64,000 nucleotides of DNA from JAWKJY01 sp041393535 (GTDB lineage: Bacteria; Actinomycetota; Thermoleophilia; Gaiellales; Gaiellaceae), in the NCBI GenBank assembly GCA_041393535.1, contig JAWKJY010000004.1:124001-188000 (forward strand). The letters run 5' to 3'. Below the pieces are notes generated by a model, which made no database searches, was not told where the DNA came from, and saw only the letters and a program-made list of their open reading frames with translations. The translations under genes and the position numbers were made by a program. Every line of letters starts with the position of its first letter. The stretch's first letter is position 1. Below are positions 9,567 to 18,187 of this stretch, in pieces.

Positions 9567-10819
9567 CGGCGAGCCGCCCGCAGCAGCACGTCGGCGGGCA
9601 GGCCTCGGATCGAGGCGTCGAGCAGCTCGACCGGGTGGAAGGCGGGCACCGGCGTGCCGGCGCGCCGCAGCGCCGCCGTCACCTGGACGAGGCAGCCGGG
9701 GTTCGCGGACGCGTAGGCGTCCGGACGCGTCGCGAGGACGCTCGCCGCCTTGCGGTCGCCGAGCTCGCGGGCGGGGCCGGGCCGCACCATGTTGTAGATC
9801 CCGGCGCTGCCGCAGCACAGCTCCTGCTCGGCCGGCTCCGCGACCTCGAGCCCCGGGATCGAGCGGAGCACCTGCCGCGGCGGGCTCTGCACGCGCTGGG
9901 CGTGGAGCAGGTGGCAGGAGTCCTGGAAGGCGACGGTGATCGGCAGCGGCCGTCGCGGCGCGCGCGGCTCGAGCTCGGCGAGCACCTCGGACACGTCGCG
10001 CACCTTCCGGGAGAAGGCGGCGGCCCGCGCGGCCCAGGCCGGGTCGTCGGCGAGCAGCGCCCCGTAGTCCTTCAGGTTCGAGCCGCAGCCGGCGGCGTTC
10101 GTCACGATCGCGTCGACGTCCGCTGCCTCGAACGCTGCGATCAGCTTCCTCGCGCGCGCGAGACCGTCCTTCTCGCGCCCCGCGTGCATCGCGAGCGCGC
10201 CGCAGCAGGCCTGCGGTGGCGCGACGACCTCGAGCCCCTCGGCGGCGAGCACGCGCGCGGTCGCCGCGTTCACGTCGCCGAAGAGCACCCGCTGGACGCA
10301 GCCGGTGAGGATGCCGACCCGCGCGACCCGCTCGCCCTGCGCCGGGGTGAGCCGCGGCGGGGCGTCGCCCGAGCGCCACGGCGGCGCCAGCTCGAGCAGC
10401 GGCCGGAACCGCTCCGGGAGCGGCAGCCTGCGGCCGAGCGGCTCGAGCGCGAGCGCGGCGCGCATCCGCCGCGGGTGCGGGAACGCGAGGAAGATCGCCG
10501 AGCGGAGCAGGCGCTCGCCGAGCGGTCGGCGGAAGCCCTCCTCGACGTCCGCGCGCGTCATCTCGATCAGTCGGTCGTACTGGACGCCCGACGGGCACGA
10601 GCTGACGCAGGCCATGCAGCCGAGGCAGCGGTCGAAGTGCTCGACCACGGTCCGGTTCAGCGTCACCGTGCCGTCGAGGCGGCGATCCATCAGGTAGATG
10701 CGCCCGCGGGGCGAGTCCATCTCCTCGCCCCAGAGGACGTAGGTCGGGCAGGTCGGCAGGCAGAAGCCGCAGTGCACGCAGTCGTCGACGAGCTCCTGCA
10801 GGCGGGCGTCGTGCCTCAC
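9563..10819 (-). CDS. glcF: Glycolate oxidase iron-sulfur subunit
   Basis: 418 residues. Two ferredoxin-type 4Fe-4S motifs: CVHCGFCLPTCP with Cys14, 17, 20 and 24, then CLGCMACVSSCPSG. Two CCG domains follow (PPQACCGALAMHAG and QELCCGSAGIYN, with DSCHLLHAQ). This is the standard GlcF layout. It passes electrons from the flavin subunits during oxidation of glycolate to glyoxylate. The GTG start at 10819 overlaps the glcE stop, and the 3' end overlaps the next gene in the same way. Confidence 0.92.
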   Translation of the reverse strand: MRHDARLQELVDDCVHCGFCLPTCPTYVLWGEEMDSPRGRIYLMDRRLDGTVTLNRTVVEHFDRCLGCMACVSSCPSGVQYDRLIEMTRADVEEGFRRPLGERLLRSAIFLAFPHPRRMRAALALEPLGRRLPLPERFRPLLELAPPWRSGDAPPRLTPAQGERVARVGILTGCVQRVLFGDVNAATARVLAAEGLEVVAPPQACCGALAMHAGREKDGLARARKLIAAFEAADVDAIVTNAAGCGSNLKDYGALLADDPAWAARAAAFSRKVRDVSEVLAELEPRAPRRPLPITVAFQDSCHLLHAQRVQSPPRQVLRSIPGLEVAEPAEQELCCGSAGIYNMVRPGPARELGDRKAASVLATRPDAYASANPGCLVQVTAALRRAGTPVPAFHPVELLDASIRGLPADVLLRAARR

Positions 10820-11760
10820 GCGACGAGGACCCCCTGCGGGTCGAACTGGCCCCGGACGCGCTGCTCCAGCCGCCGCACCGGCTCGGGCAGGGGCGACTCG
10901 ACCGGGCCCGGCACGTAGGCGACGCCGTCGCCGACGCGGACCACGGCCTCGCCGAGCGAGGCGAGCCGGCGGCCGAGCTCCCCCGGCGGGAAGGAGATCG
11001 AGCCGCCCGCCGCGCCCTGGCGCGCGAGCGCCTGGCCCCAGAGCGGGTCGCCTGCCTCGGCCCCGTCGAGCATCGCCGCCGCGCGGGCGAGCTGGTCGTC
11101 GACCGCGCGCGTCGTCCCCTCGAAGCGCAGCGCGAGGATCGCGGGCGCGCCCCCACCCCAGAGCAGGTCGACGGCGGAGGGCACGAGGTCGGAGTGGAGG
11201 ACGGCCTGCGCGAGTCGCTGCGCGTCGTCCGGCCCACCGACCGGGACGGCGAGCGTCCGCCGCCGCTCGGGTCGCGGATGCAGGCGCAGCGCGACGCGCG
11301 CGACGAGCCCGAGCGTCCCGCGCGAGCCGTGGAAGAGCTTGCCGAGGTCGTACCCCGCGACGTTCTTGACCACCTTGCCGCCCGAGCTGGCGATCGTGCC
11401 GTCCGCGAGGACGACCGTGACGCCGATGACGAGGTCGCGCATCGTCCCGTAGCGGTGCCGCCACGGGCCCGAGAGCGAGCCGGCGAGGCACGCCCCGATC
11501 GTCGGGTCGCCGGGCGGGTCGAGCGCGAGCAGCTGGCCGTGCTCGGCGAGCCGCGCCTGCAGGGCGGAAAGCCGGACGCCGGCCTCGACGACGCAGGTCA
11601 GGTCGCCCGCCTCGTGCTCGAGGATCCGGTCGAGCCGCGCCGTCGAGAGGACGACGTCGCCGCCCTCGCGCTCGATCGAGACGCGCCGCCCCGCCGCGGC
11701 CGCCTCGCGCAGGGCCGCCGCTGCCTCCTCGACGCTCGCGGGCTCAGAGGCGGTCGGCAA
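10816..11760 (-). CDS. glcE: Glycolate oxidase FAD-binding subunit
   Basis: About 314 residues. A PCMH-type FAD-binding domain runs from ALREAAAAGRRVSIE through GDPTIGACLAGSLSGPWRHRYG and KVVKNVAGYDLGKLFHGSRGTLG, both characteristic of GlcE. The C-terminus is FDPQGVLVA. No ATG or GTG gives a sensible N-terminus. The TTG at 11760, overlapping the glcD 3' end by 17 nt, is the best start; the open frame extends upstream to 11871 but only as a shadow of glcD. Confidence 0.88.
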   Translation of the reverse strand: MPTASEPASVEEAAAALREAAAAGRRVSIEREGGDVVLSTARLDRILEHEAGDLTCVVEAGVRLSALQARLAEHGQLLALDPPGDPTIGACLAGSLSGPWRHRYGTMRDLVIGVTVVLADGTIASSGGKVVKNVAGYDLGKLFHGSRGTLGLVARVALRLHPRPERRRTLAVPVGGPDDAQRLAQAVLHSDLVPSAVDLLWGGGAPAILALRFEGTTRAVDDQLARAAAMLDGAEAGDPLWGQALARQGAAGGSISFPPGELGRRLASLGEAVVRVGDGVAYVPGPVESPLPEPVRRLEQRVRGQFDPQGVLVA

Positions 11761-13243
11761 GGCCGGCCTGCTCGAGGGCGTGGGGACGGTACGGGCCGGG
11801 CGCCTCGCCACAGAGCCGCGGCGTCGGGAACGCCTTGCCCGGGTTGGCGAGGCCGTCGGGGTCGAGCGCACGTCGCAGCCGCAGCTGCGTGTCGATGTCG
11901 ACCTCGGAGAACATCAGCGGCATCGCGCAGGCCTTGTCCGTGCCGACGCCGTGCTCGCCGGTCAGCGCACCGCCGGCGTCGACGCAGGCGACGAGGATCT
12001 CGCGCGCGAGCTCCTCCGCGAGCCGGGCCTGGCCCTCGACGGCGCCGTCGTAGAGGACGAGCGGGTGGAGGTTGCCGTCGCCGGCGTGGAAGACGTTCCC
12101 GACGCGCAGGCCGTAGCGGGCCGACAGCTCGTCGATCCGCCGCAGCACCTCCGGGAGGCGGGTGCGCGGCACGACGCCGTCCTGGACGTAGTAGTCGGGG
12201 CTGATCCGCCCCATCGCGGCGAACGCGCCCTTGCGGCCCTTCCAGAAGACGGCCCGCTCCTCGTCGTCGCGCGCGACGCGGATCTCCGACGCGCCGAGGT
12301 CGCGGCAGATCGCCTCGACGCGGGCCATCTCGTCCTCGACCTGCACGGCGGGCCCGTCGAGCTCGACGAGCAGGATCGCCTGGACGTCGGGGTAGCCCGC
12401 GTGGACCGCCGCCTCGGCCGCCTCGATCGTCAGCCGGTCCATGATCTCCATCGCCCCCGCGAGGATCCCCGCGCCGATCACCTCGGTCACCGCCCGGCCG
12501 GCGACGTCCGTCGAGCCGAAGCCCGCGAGCAGCGTCTGGACGGCCTCGGGTCGGCGCAGGATGCGCAGCGTGATCCGCGTCGCGATCCCGAGCGTTCCCT
12601 CGGAGCCGATGAAGGCGCCGAGCAGGTCGATTCCCGGCTGCTCGAACGTCTTGCCGCCCAGCTCGACCAGCTCGCCGTCGGGCAGGACGACCTCCATCCC
12701 CGTCACGTGGTTGACCGTGAAGCCGTGCTTGAGGCAGTGCGCGCCGCCCGAGTTCTCGGCCACGTTGCCGCCGATCGTGCACACCTGCTGGCTCGACGGG
12801 TCGGGCGCGTAGTAGAAGCCGTGGGGCGCGACCGCCCTCGTCACCGCGAGGTTCGTCACGCCGGGCTCGACCGTGATGCGCGCGCTCTCGAGGTCGATCT
12901 CGAGCACCCGGTTCATGCGCTGGACGGAGATGACGACGCCCTCCGCCACGGGGGCGGCGCCGCCGGAGAGGCCGGTGCCCGCGCCGCGGGCGACGAACGG
13001 GATCCCGCGCGCGTGACACCCTCGCACGGCGGCCTGGACCTGCTCCGTCGTCCGGGGCAGGACGACGAGGGCCGGGACGACGCGGTACGCGGTCAGCCCG
13101 TCGCACTCGTACGTGCGCAGCTGCTCGGGGGCCGAGACGACGCCGTCGTCGCCGAGGGCCGAGCGCAGCTCCCGCTCGAGCTCCCCGAGCGCGGCGCGGC
13201 GCTCGGGCGAGACGGGGTCTGGTGTGGAGACGGGCGCGGGCAC
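11744..13243 (-). CDS. glcD: Glycolate oxidase subunit GlcD (FAD-linked oxidase)
   Basis: 499 residues. The FAD-binding half contains VARGAGTGLSGGAAPV and CTIGGNVAENSGGAHCLKHG, and the C-terminal half contains FHAGDGNLHP and GEHGVGTDKA, the signatures of the GlcD/D-lactate dehydrogenase family. With glcE and glcF it forms a complete glycolate oxidase. The GTG start at 13243 follows a TAGCCT box by eight nucleotides. The divergent gene order and the neighbouring glyoxylate reductase indicate a glycolate/glyoxylate module. Confidence 0.93.
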   Translation of the reverse strand: MPAPVSTPDPVSPERRAALGELERELRSALGDDGVVSAPEQLRTYECDGLTAYRVVPALVVLPRTTEQVQAAVRGCHARGIPFVARGAGTGLSGGAAPVAEGVVISVQRMNRVLEIDLESARITVEPGVTNLAVTRAVAPHGFYYAPDPSSQQVCTIGGNVAENSGGAHCLKHGFTVNHVTGMEVVLPDGELVELGGKTFEQPGIDLLGAFIGSEGTLGIATRITLRILRRPEAVQTLLAGFGSTDVAGRAVTEVIGAGILAGAMEIMDRLTIEAAEAAVHAGYPDVQAILLVELDGPAVQVEDEMARVEAICRDLGASEIRVARDDEERAVFWKGRKGAFAAMGRISPDYYVQDGVVPRTRLPEVLRRIDELSARYGLRVGNVFHAGDGNLHPLVLYDGAVEGQARLAEELAREILVACVDAGGALTGEHGVGTDKACAMPLMFSEVDIDTQLRLRRALDPDGLANPGKAFPTPRLCGEAPGPYRPHALEQAGLADRL

Positions 13244-13251
13244 GGACCTGC

Positions 13252-13257
13252 AGGCTA
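13252..13257 (-). promoter_or_regulatory. -10 box (TAGCCT) of the glcDEF operon
   Basis: TANNNT hexamer on the minus strand, eight nucleotides before the glcD GTG. The operon transcript is probably leaderless. Confidence 0.4.
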
Positions 13258-13274
13258 GCCGGCGCCCGGCCGGC

Positions 13275-14252
13275 TCACCCCGCGGCCGGGCGGAACGCCG
13301 ACGGGTCGATCGCGTTCGACGGGCAGCGATCCTCGACGAGGACGGCCTCGAGCGCGGTCACGCAGAGCATCCCCATCGCGTGGCGCGTGTCCGTCGTGCC
13401 ACTGCCGAGATGCGGTGTCAGCACGGCGTTCGGCAGGTCGCGCAGGCCCGGGTGCACCTCCGGCTCGCGCTCGAAGACGTCGAGCGCGGCGCCGGCGATC
13501 TCGCCCGCGCGGAGCGCCTCGACCAGCGCCGCCTCGTCGACGACGGGGCCCCGGGTCGTGTTCACGAGGAAGGCGTCGCGGCGCATCCGGCGCAGCGCGT
13601 CCGCGTCGATCAGGTGCCGCGTCTCCGCCGTCAGCGGGCAGTGGAGCGAGACGACGTCGACGGTCGCGAGCAGCTCGTCCAGTGGCACCTGCCGGTACGG
13701 CGCGTCCGGTCGGGGCGACCGCGTCGCGTGCACGACGTCCATCCCGAACGCGACGGCGAGCCGCGCGACCGCGGCGCCGATCCGGCCGAGGCCAACGATC
13801 CCGAGCGTTCTCCCGGACAGGCCGGTCGCGAGCATCCAGCGCGGCGTCCACGTCCACGGCTCGCCGGTGCGCAGGAAGCGGTCGCCCTCCGCGACCCGGC
13901 GGACGAGCGCGAGCAGGATCGCAAGCGTCAGCTCCGCCGTGGCGTCGGTGAGCACGTCGGGCGTGTTCGAGACGAGCACGCCCCGACGCGTTGCCTCGGG
14001 GACGTCGACGTTGTCGTAGCCGACCCCGTGGTTCGCGACGACCCGCAGCTGCGGCCCGGCGGCGTCGAGCAGCTCGCCGTCGACGCGGTCGCTGACCATC
14101 GCGAGGATGCCCTCGGCGCCCGCCACGAGCGCGAGCAGCTCCTCCCGGGGGAGCGGCAGGTCGCCGTCGTGCTCGGTGACGTCGAAGCGCGCGCCGAGCT
14201 CCGCGCGCAGCGCGTCCGGCAGGCGGCGGGTGACGACGACGTGGGGCGCCAC
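13275..14252 (-). CDS. D-2-hydroxyacid dehydrogenase, probable glyoxylate reductase
   Basis: About 325 residues. NAD(P)-binding motif GLGRIGAAVARLA, catalytic Arg in NTTRGPVVDEAAL, Glu in DVFEREPEVHPGL, and His in LTPHLGSGT. The closest family is glyoxylate/hydroxypyruvate reductase (GyaR-like). The GTG at 14252 is chosen because it begins VAPHVVVTRRLP, the family N-terminus, and lies seven nucleotides after a TAGGCT box. The open frame upstream to 14381 is Arg/Pro-rich and not credible. Position beside glcDEF suggests it reduces glyoxylate back to glycolate. Confidence 0.88.
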   Translation of the reverse strand: MAPHVVVTRRLPDALRAELGARFDVTEHDGDLPLPREELLALVAGAEGILAMVSDRVDGELLDAAGPQLRVVANHGVGYDNVDVPEATRRGVLVSNTPDVLTDATAELTLAILLALVRRVAEGDRFLRTGEPWTWTPRWMLATGLSGRTLGIVGLGRIGAAVARLAVAFGMDVVHATRSPRPDAPYRQVPLDELLATVDVVSLHCPLTAETRHLIDADALRRMRRDAFLVNTTRGPVVDEAALVEALRAGEIAGAALDVFEREPEVHPGLRDLPNAVLTPHLGSGTTDTRHAMGMLCVTALEAVLVEDRCPSNAIDPSAFRPAAG

Positions 14253-14259
14253 GCGGCGG

Positions 14260-14265
14260 AGCCTA
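14260..14265 (-). promoter_or_regulatory. -10 box (TAGGCT) of the hydroxyacid dehydrogenase gene
   Basis: TANNNT box on the minus strand, seven nucleotides before the GTG at 14252. The first transcribed base would be at or near the start codon. Confidence 0.4.
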
Positions 14266-14328
14266 GTGGATCGCCGGGGCGGAGCCGCCGGCCCGGGCCT
14301 GCTACGGTCGGGCGCGAGGAGCCGCCCG

Positions 14329-14787
14329 ATGCAGCTGTCCCCCGTCCAGCGCGCGACCATCCGGGTCTGGTCGCGCCTCAACGCGCTCGTCTACCGCGCC
14401 AGCGGCGGCCGGCTGATGGATCGGATGGGCGCCGCGCCCGTCCTGCTGCTGACGACGCGCGGCCGCCGCTCCGGCGCGGCGCGCACGGCGCCGCTGCTCT
14501 ACCTGGCCGACGGCGAGACCTACGTCGTCGTCGCCTCCTACGGCGGCAGCGACGCGCACCCGGCCTGGTACCTGAACCTCCGCGACGCGCCCGACGCGAC
14601 GATCCGCCTCGGTCGCCGGGAGGTCCGCGTCCGCGCCCGGGACGCCGCGGGAGCCGAGCGCGAGCGCCTCTGGGCCGGCGTCGTCGCGATCTGGCCCGCC
14701 TACGAGACCTACGCGAGCAAGACGAGCCGCGAGATCCCGCTCGTCGTGCTCGAGCCGGTCGATCGGCCCGTCAGCCCGGCTGGATGA
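14329..14787 (+). CDS. Deazaflavin-dependent nitroreductase family protein
   Basis: 152 residues of the DDN/F420-dependent nitroreductase family. Features: LLLTTRGRRSGAARTAPLLYL (substrate and F420 side of the split barrel), VVVASYGGSDAHPAWYLNL, and YETYASKTSREIPLVVLEP. These proteins bind F420 or FMN and reduce quinones or nitro compounds. The ATG at 14329 follows a GAGGAG ribosome-binding site. It converges with the minus-strand gene ending at 14771, with a 17-nt overlap. Confidence 0.85.
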   Translation: MQLSPVQRATIRVWSRLNALVYRASGGRLMDRMGAAPVLLLTTRGRRSGAARTAPLLYLADGETYVVVASYGGSDAHPAWYLNLRDAPDATIRLGRREVRVRARDAAGAERERLWAGVVAIWPAYETYASKTSREIPLVVLEPVDRPVSPAG

Positions 14788-15058
14788 TCGGCAGCGCGGT
14801 CGCGACCACGGTCCGGCCGTCGACCTGGTAGCTGACGTCGACCGAGTCGTTCTGCTTGTACGTCCCGGCGACCCCGAGGAACATGCTCGCCCAGCGGGTC
14901 TTCCCGAGCTTGCCCTCGCGCGCGATCGGGCGCGTGAACACGAGCTCCCGGTTCCGGACGGTGTAGTCCACCCCGGGCTTCTGGGGGACGCCGTTGAGGT
15001 AGACCTCGAACGTCGACGGGACGTCGCGGGGCAGCGGGACGCGCCATTCCGGGGCCAT
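14771..15058 (-). CDS. Hypothetical protein, 95 residues
   Basis: Small soluble protein, not recognised. It contains FEVYLNGVPQKPGVDYTVRN followed by ELVFTRPI, a motif style seen in tail-fibre-like or carbohydrate-facing beta folds, and ends in a beta-rich DSVDVSYQVDGRTVVATALP. There is no signal peptide. The ATG at 15058 lies six nucleotides after a TACGAT box. It is divergent from the COX1-like gene, with 113 bp between start codons. Function unknown. Confidence 0.6.
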   Translation of the reverse strand: MAPEWRVPLPRDVPSTFEVYLNGVPQKPGVDYTVRNRELVFTRPIAREGKLGKTRWASMFLGVAGTYKQNDSVDVSYQVDGRTVVATALPIIQPG

Positions 15059-15064
15059 GGCCGG

Positions 15065-15070
15065 ATCGTA
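15065..15070 (-). promoter_or_regulatory. -10 box (TACGAT) of the 95-residue gene
   Basis: TANNNT box on the minus strand, six nucleotides before the ATG at 15058. Confidence 0.35.
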
Positions 15071-15133
15071 CCGCCGCCGCATCCGGCCGGGATCATCCGT
15101 GGAAACTACGGAGCCAGACCGCGGGATGCACCC

Positions 15134-15163
15134 TTCACGCCGATTCCCGGACCTGCGTAGAAT
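15134..15163 (+). promoter_or_regulatory. Promoter of the COX1-like/ctaB operon
   Basis: TTCACG at 15134-15139, an 18-nt spacer, and TAGAAT at 15158-15163. The ATG at 15172 begins eight nucleotides after the -10, so the transcript is probably leaderless. Confidence 0.5.
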
Positions 15164-15171
15164 CCGCCCCA

Positions 15172-16827
15172 ATGGCCGCGAACGCCCACCATCAGCTTCC
15201 CACCTGGCGCGACGGCGTCGGGATCCGCTGGCTCACAGCGACGGACCACAAGCGCCTCGGCGTGATGCACATCGTCAGCGCGCTCGCGCTGCTCGGGGTG
15301 GCGGGCTTCACGGGCCTGCTCCTGATGCTCGACACGGATCACGGCGGCTCCACCGGGCCGCTCGACCAGTTCGCGCACCTGCAGGCGAACCTGCTCCAGA
15401 ACACCGCCGGCCTGTACGCGATCGGCCTGCCGGTCGTCCTCGGCCTCGCCGTCTACCTCGTGCCGCTGATGATCGGCGCGCGCGAGCTGATCGGCGCCCA
15501 GGCCGCGGCCCTCGGCTTCTGGCTCTGGCTCGGCGGCACGATCCTGATGCTCGCCGCGCCCGCGGCCGGCAACCCGGGCATGCCCGGCGGCGGCGACGCC
15601 TCGAAGGAGGACGCGACGGGCCTGCCGCTCACCTTCGAGGGCCGGCAGTTCTGGATCATGGGCCTGGTGATCGTCTCGATCGGCGTGCTGCTCACCTGCG
15701 GCTCGCTGCTCGCGACGCTCCTCCGCGGCCGCGCCGAGGGCATGACCCCGTCGCGCCTGCCGGTGTTCGCGACCTCGGTCGGGCTCTTCGGCATCGCCGC
15801 GATCGTCTCGTCGGTGATCCTCGGCATCGCCGGGATCCTCTTCCTGATCGACGCCGGCTCGGCGGACTTCTTCGCCTTCGACGTCGGGGCGACCGAGGGC
15901 GGCTACAGCGCCTTCTACCAGAACCCGATCTGGTTCTTCGCGAACCCGCTCCTCTACGCGCTGTTCGTGCCGCTGCTCGGCGGGCTCACGGAGGCGGTCG
16001 CCGTCTTCACGCGCCGCCCGCTGCGCCCGAAGGCCGAGCGCGCGCTCGTCCTGCTCGGCCTCGGCGCGATCACCGGCCTGTCGATCCTCCTCAGCGTCTT
16101 CCACATCGCAGCCGACGCGTTCTCCGGCTCGTTCCTCCGCGGGATCCCGATCGCGATCCTCCTCCTCTGCGCGGCGGTCGTCCCCGTCGTCGTCGGCTGG
16201 CTCGACAGCCTGCGCGGGTTCAAGCCGGGCAAGACGCCCCCGCCGACGCCGCTCCTGTTCGCGCTCGGCACCGTCGAGGTGCTCGCGCTCGGTGCGATCC
16301 TCAGCCTCGTCTGGGGCTTCCCGGGCAACTACAACGACACGACGAGCATCCACCTGACGGCCCTGTTCCAGGGCGGCATCGCCGGCGGCCTGACCCTCGC
16401 CGCGCTCGGCTGCCTGCACTACTGGTTCCCGAAGATCACCGGCCGCGCCCTCGACCCGCGCGGCGCCCTCGCCCAGTTCGGGCTGGCGATCCTCGGGGCC
16501 AACCTGCTGATCCTCGGCCTGCACATCAACGACGACGGCACGCGCCTCCTCCTCGCGGAGGTCGCGGGCTCGAAGGCGGGTGGGATCCTGGCGCTGATCG
16601 GGTTCCTCGCGCTGTTCCTCGCGGTCGCCGGCTTCGTCGCCGAGACCGCCAAGGCGATGCTGTTCGGTCGCCGCGTCGGGAACGACCCCTGGGAGGGCGA
16701 CACGCTGGAATGGCTCGCGACGTCGCCACCGGCAGAGCACAACTTCGACCGGCTGCCGCCGATCGAGAGCGCTCGCCCGCTGGCCGACCTGCGCGAGCGG
16801 ATCGCCGCGCAGGGACGCAGTGCCTGA
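15172..16827 (+). CDS. Heme-copper oxidase subunit I homologue lacking heme/CuB ligands
   Basis: 551 residues, polytopic (about 12 or more helices), clearly a COX1 homologue: TDHKRLGVMHIVSAL, YLVPLMIGAREL, FYQNPIWFFANPLLY and HYWFPKITGRALD align with canonical landmarks. By eye the functional residues are replaced. TM2 TMHGT reads LQNTA (His to Gln). GHPEVY reads ANPLLY (CuB His to Asn; Tyr kept). The HH pair reads FHI. HFHY in TM10 reads LFQG (both His lost). The K-channel Lys segment TGIK reads VVVG. It therefore cannot bind heme a/a3-CuB in the usual way. Its stop overlaps the half-CtaA/CtaB gene, so an assembly or scaffold role in heme-copper oxidase biogenesis is possible (inference). 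No subunit II or III is in the window. Confidence 0.82.
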   Translation: MAANAHHQLPTWRDGVGIRWLTATDHKRLGVMHIVSALALLGVAGFTGLLLMLDTDHGGSTGPLDQFAHLQANLLQNTAGLYAIGLPVVLGLAVYLVPLMIGARELIGAQAAALGFWLWLGGTILMLAAPAAGNPGMPGGGDASKEDATGLPLTFEGRQFWIMGLVIVSIGVLLTCGSLLATLLRGRAEGMTPSRLPVFATSVGLFGIAAIVSSVILGIAGILFLIDAGSADFFAFDVGATEGGYSAFYQNPIWFFANPLLYALFVPLLGGLTEAVAVFTRRPLRPKAERALVLLGLGAITGLSILLSVFHIAADAFSGSFLRGIPIAILLLCAAVVPVVVGWLDSLRGFKPGKTPPPTPLLFALGTVEVLALGAILSLVWGFPGNYNDTTSIHLTALFQGGIAGGLTLAALGCLHYWFPKITGRALDPRGALAQFGLAILGANLLILGLHINDDGTRLLLAEVAGSKAGGILALIGFLALFLAVAGFVAETAKAMLFGRRVGNDPWEGDTLEWLATSPPAEHNFDRLPPIESARPLADLRERIAAQGRSA

Positions 16828-18079
16828 CGACACGCGCATCGCCCCCGGCCCCTGGTTCCGGCTGACCGCGCTCGCGGCGGTCGCCGCCACCGCGGCCGTG
16901 TCCGTGACCGGCGACTGGGGCCAGCTGCCGCACTACGGCGCCGCCCTCGTGGCGCTGTCGCTGCTCCTGTCGCTCTTCCTGACCGTGCTGTTCGGGTACC
17001 GCGACCGGCGCGTGCTGCTGGCCGGGACGGGGATCGCCCTCGGCGTCTACCTCGTGCAGATGCTCGTCGGCGGGATCGTCTCGTGGACGGACGACGCGGG
17101 CTGGGCGCGCGGCCTCCACATCGGCCTCGGCGCGATCTCGCTCGCCGCCGTCGCCGTCGCCACCGCCGTCACGATTCCGCGGCACCTCGCGCTCGGCAGC
17201 GCGACCGAGGCCGCCCGGTCGGGCTGGCGCGACTACCTGACCCTGACCAAGCCGCGGATCATGGTGCTGCTGCTCCTGACCGCGCTCGGCGGCATGTTCG
17301 TCGGCGAGAAGGGCGTCCCCGGCGGCTGGCTGATCCTGGCGACCATGGGCGGGCTCGCCCTCGCGTGCGGCGGCGCCTCGGCGCTGAACCACATGCTCGA
17401 CCGCGACATCGACGTCCACATGAAGCGGACGGACAAGCGGCCGGTGGCGACGGGCCGCGTCGCCCCCGAGCGGGCGCTCGAGTTCGGGCTCGCGCTCTCG
17501 GCGATGTCGTTCGTCGTCCTCGCGTGCTTCACGAACGTCCTCACCGCCGCGCTCGCGGTCTTCGGGAACCTCTTCTACGTGCTCGTCTACACGCGCTGGC
17601 TCAAGCGCTCGACGCACCAGAACATCGTCATCGGCGGCGCCGCCGGCGCGATCCCGCCGGTCGTCGGCTGGGCGGCCGTGACGGGGAACCTGACGCTCCC
17701 GGCGCTGTTCCTCTTCCTGATCGTCTTCATCTGGACGCCGCCGCACTTCTGGGCGCTCGCGCTGCTGATCCGGCGCGAGTACGAGGCCGCGAAGGTGCCG
17801 ATGCTCCCCGTCGTCAAGGGCGACCGCGAGACCGTGAAGCAGATCCTGCTCTACACGCTCGTGATGATCGCCGTGACGATCCTGCCGTTCGCGACCGGCG
17901 ACCTCAGCTGGATCTACCTCGGCGCGGCCGTCGGGCTCGGGGCGATCTTCCTCGCCTACGCGGTCGCGCTGCTGCCGACGCCGACGCCGAAGAAGTCGCG
18001 CCGGCTCTTCACCTACTCGCTCGCCTACCTCGCGCTGCTCTTCGTCGCGATGGCGATCGACCCGATCATCCTCGCCTGA
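16820..18079 (+). CDS. ctaB: Half-CtaA/CtaB fusion (heme O synthase)
   Basis: 419 residues. Residues about 1-125 hold four membrane helices resembling one half of heme A synthase (CtaA/COX15), with His in LPHYGAALVAL and RGLHIGLGAISLA. Residues about 135-419 are a full protoheme IX farnesyltransferase: TLTKPRIMVLLLLTALGGM, the polyprenyl-binding NHMLDRDIDVHMKRTDKRP, and TPPHFWALALL. CtaB converts heme B to heme O. The N-terminal half alone is too short for a complete CtaA, which needs eight helices and four His. The GTG start overlaps the COX1-like stop by 8 nt, indicating coupled translation. Confidence 0.87.
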   Translation: MPDDTRIAPGPWFRLTALAAVAATAAVSVTGDWGQLPHYGAALVALSLLLSLFLTVLFGYRDRRVLLAGTGIALGVYLVQMLVGGIVSWTDDAGWARGLHIGLGAISLAAVAVATAVTIPRHLALGSATEAARSGWRDYLTLTKPRIMVLLLLTALGGMFVGEKGVPGGWLILATMGGLALACGGASALNHMLDRDIDVHMKRTDKRPVATGRVAPERALEFGLALSAMSFVVLACFTNVLTAALAVFGNLFYVLVYTRWLKRSTHQNIVIGGAAGAIPPVVGWAAVTGNLTLPALFLFLIVFIWTPPHFWALALLIRREYEAAKVPMLPVVKGDRETVKQILLYTLVMIAVTILPFATGDLSWIYLGAAVGLGAIFLAYAVALLPTPTPKKSRRLFTYSLAYLALLFVAMAIDPIILA

Positions 18080-18187
18080 CGGCGCCGCCCGGCCCCGCGC
18101 ACGCGGGTCGCCGACGCCTCGTCCCCGGACGGGCTATCACCCCGACGGGGGACGGCGTGCGCCTTCGCGCTGCCGAAACACCGGGAG

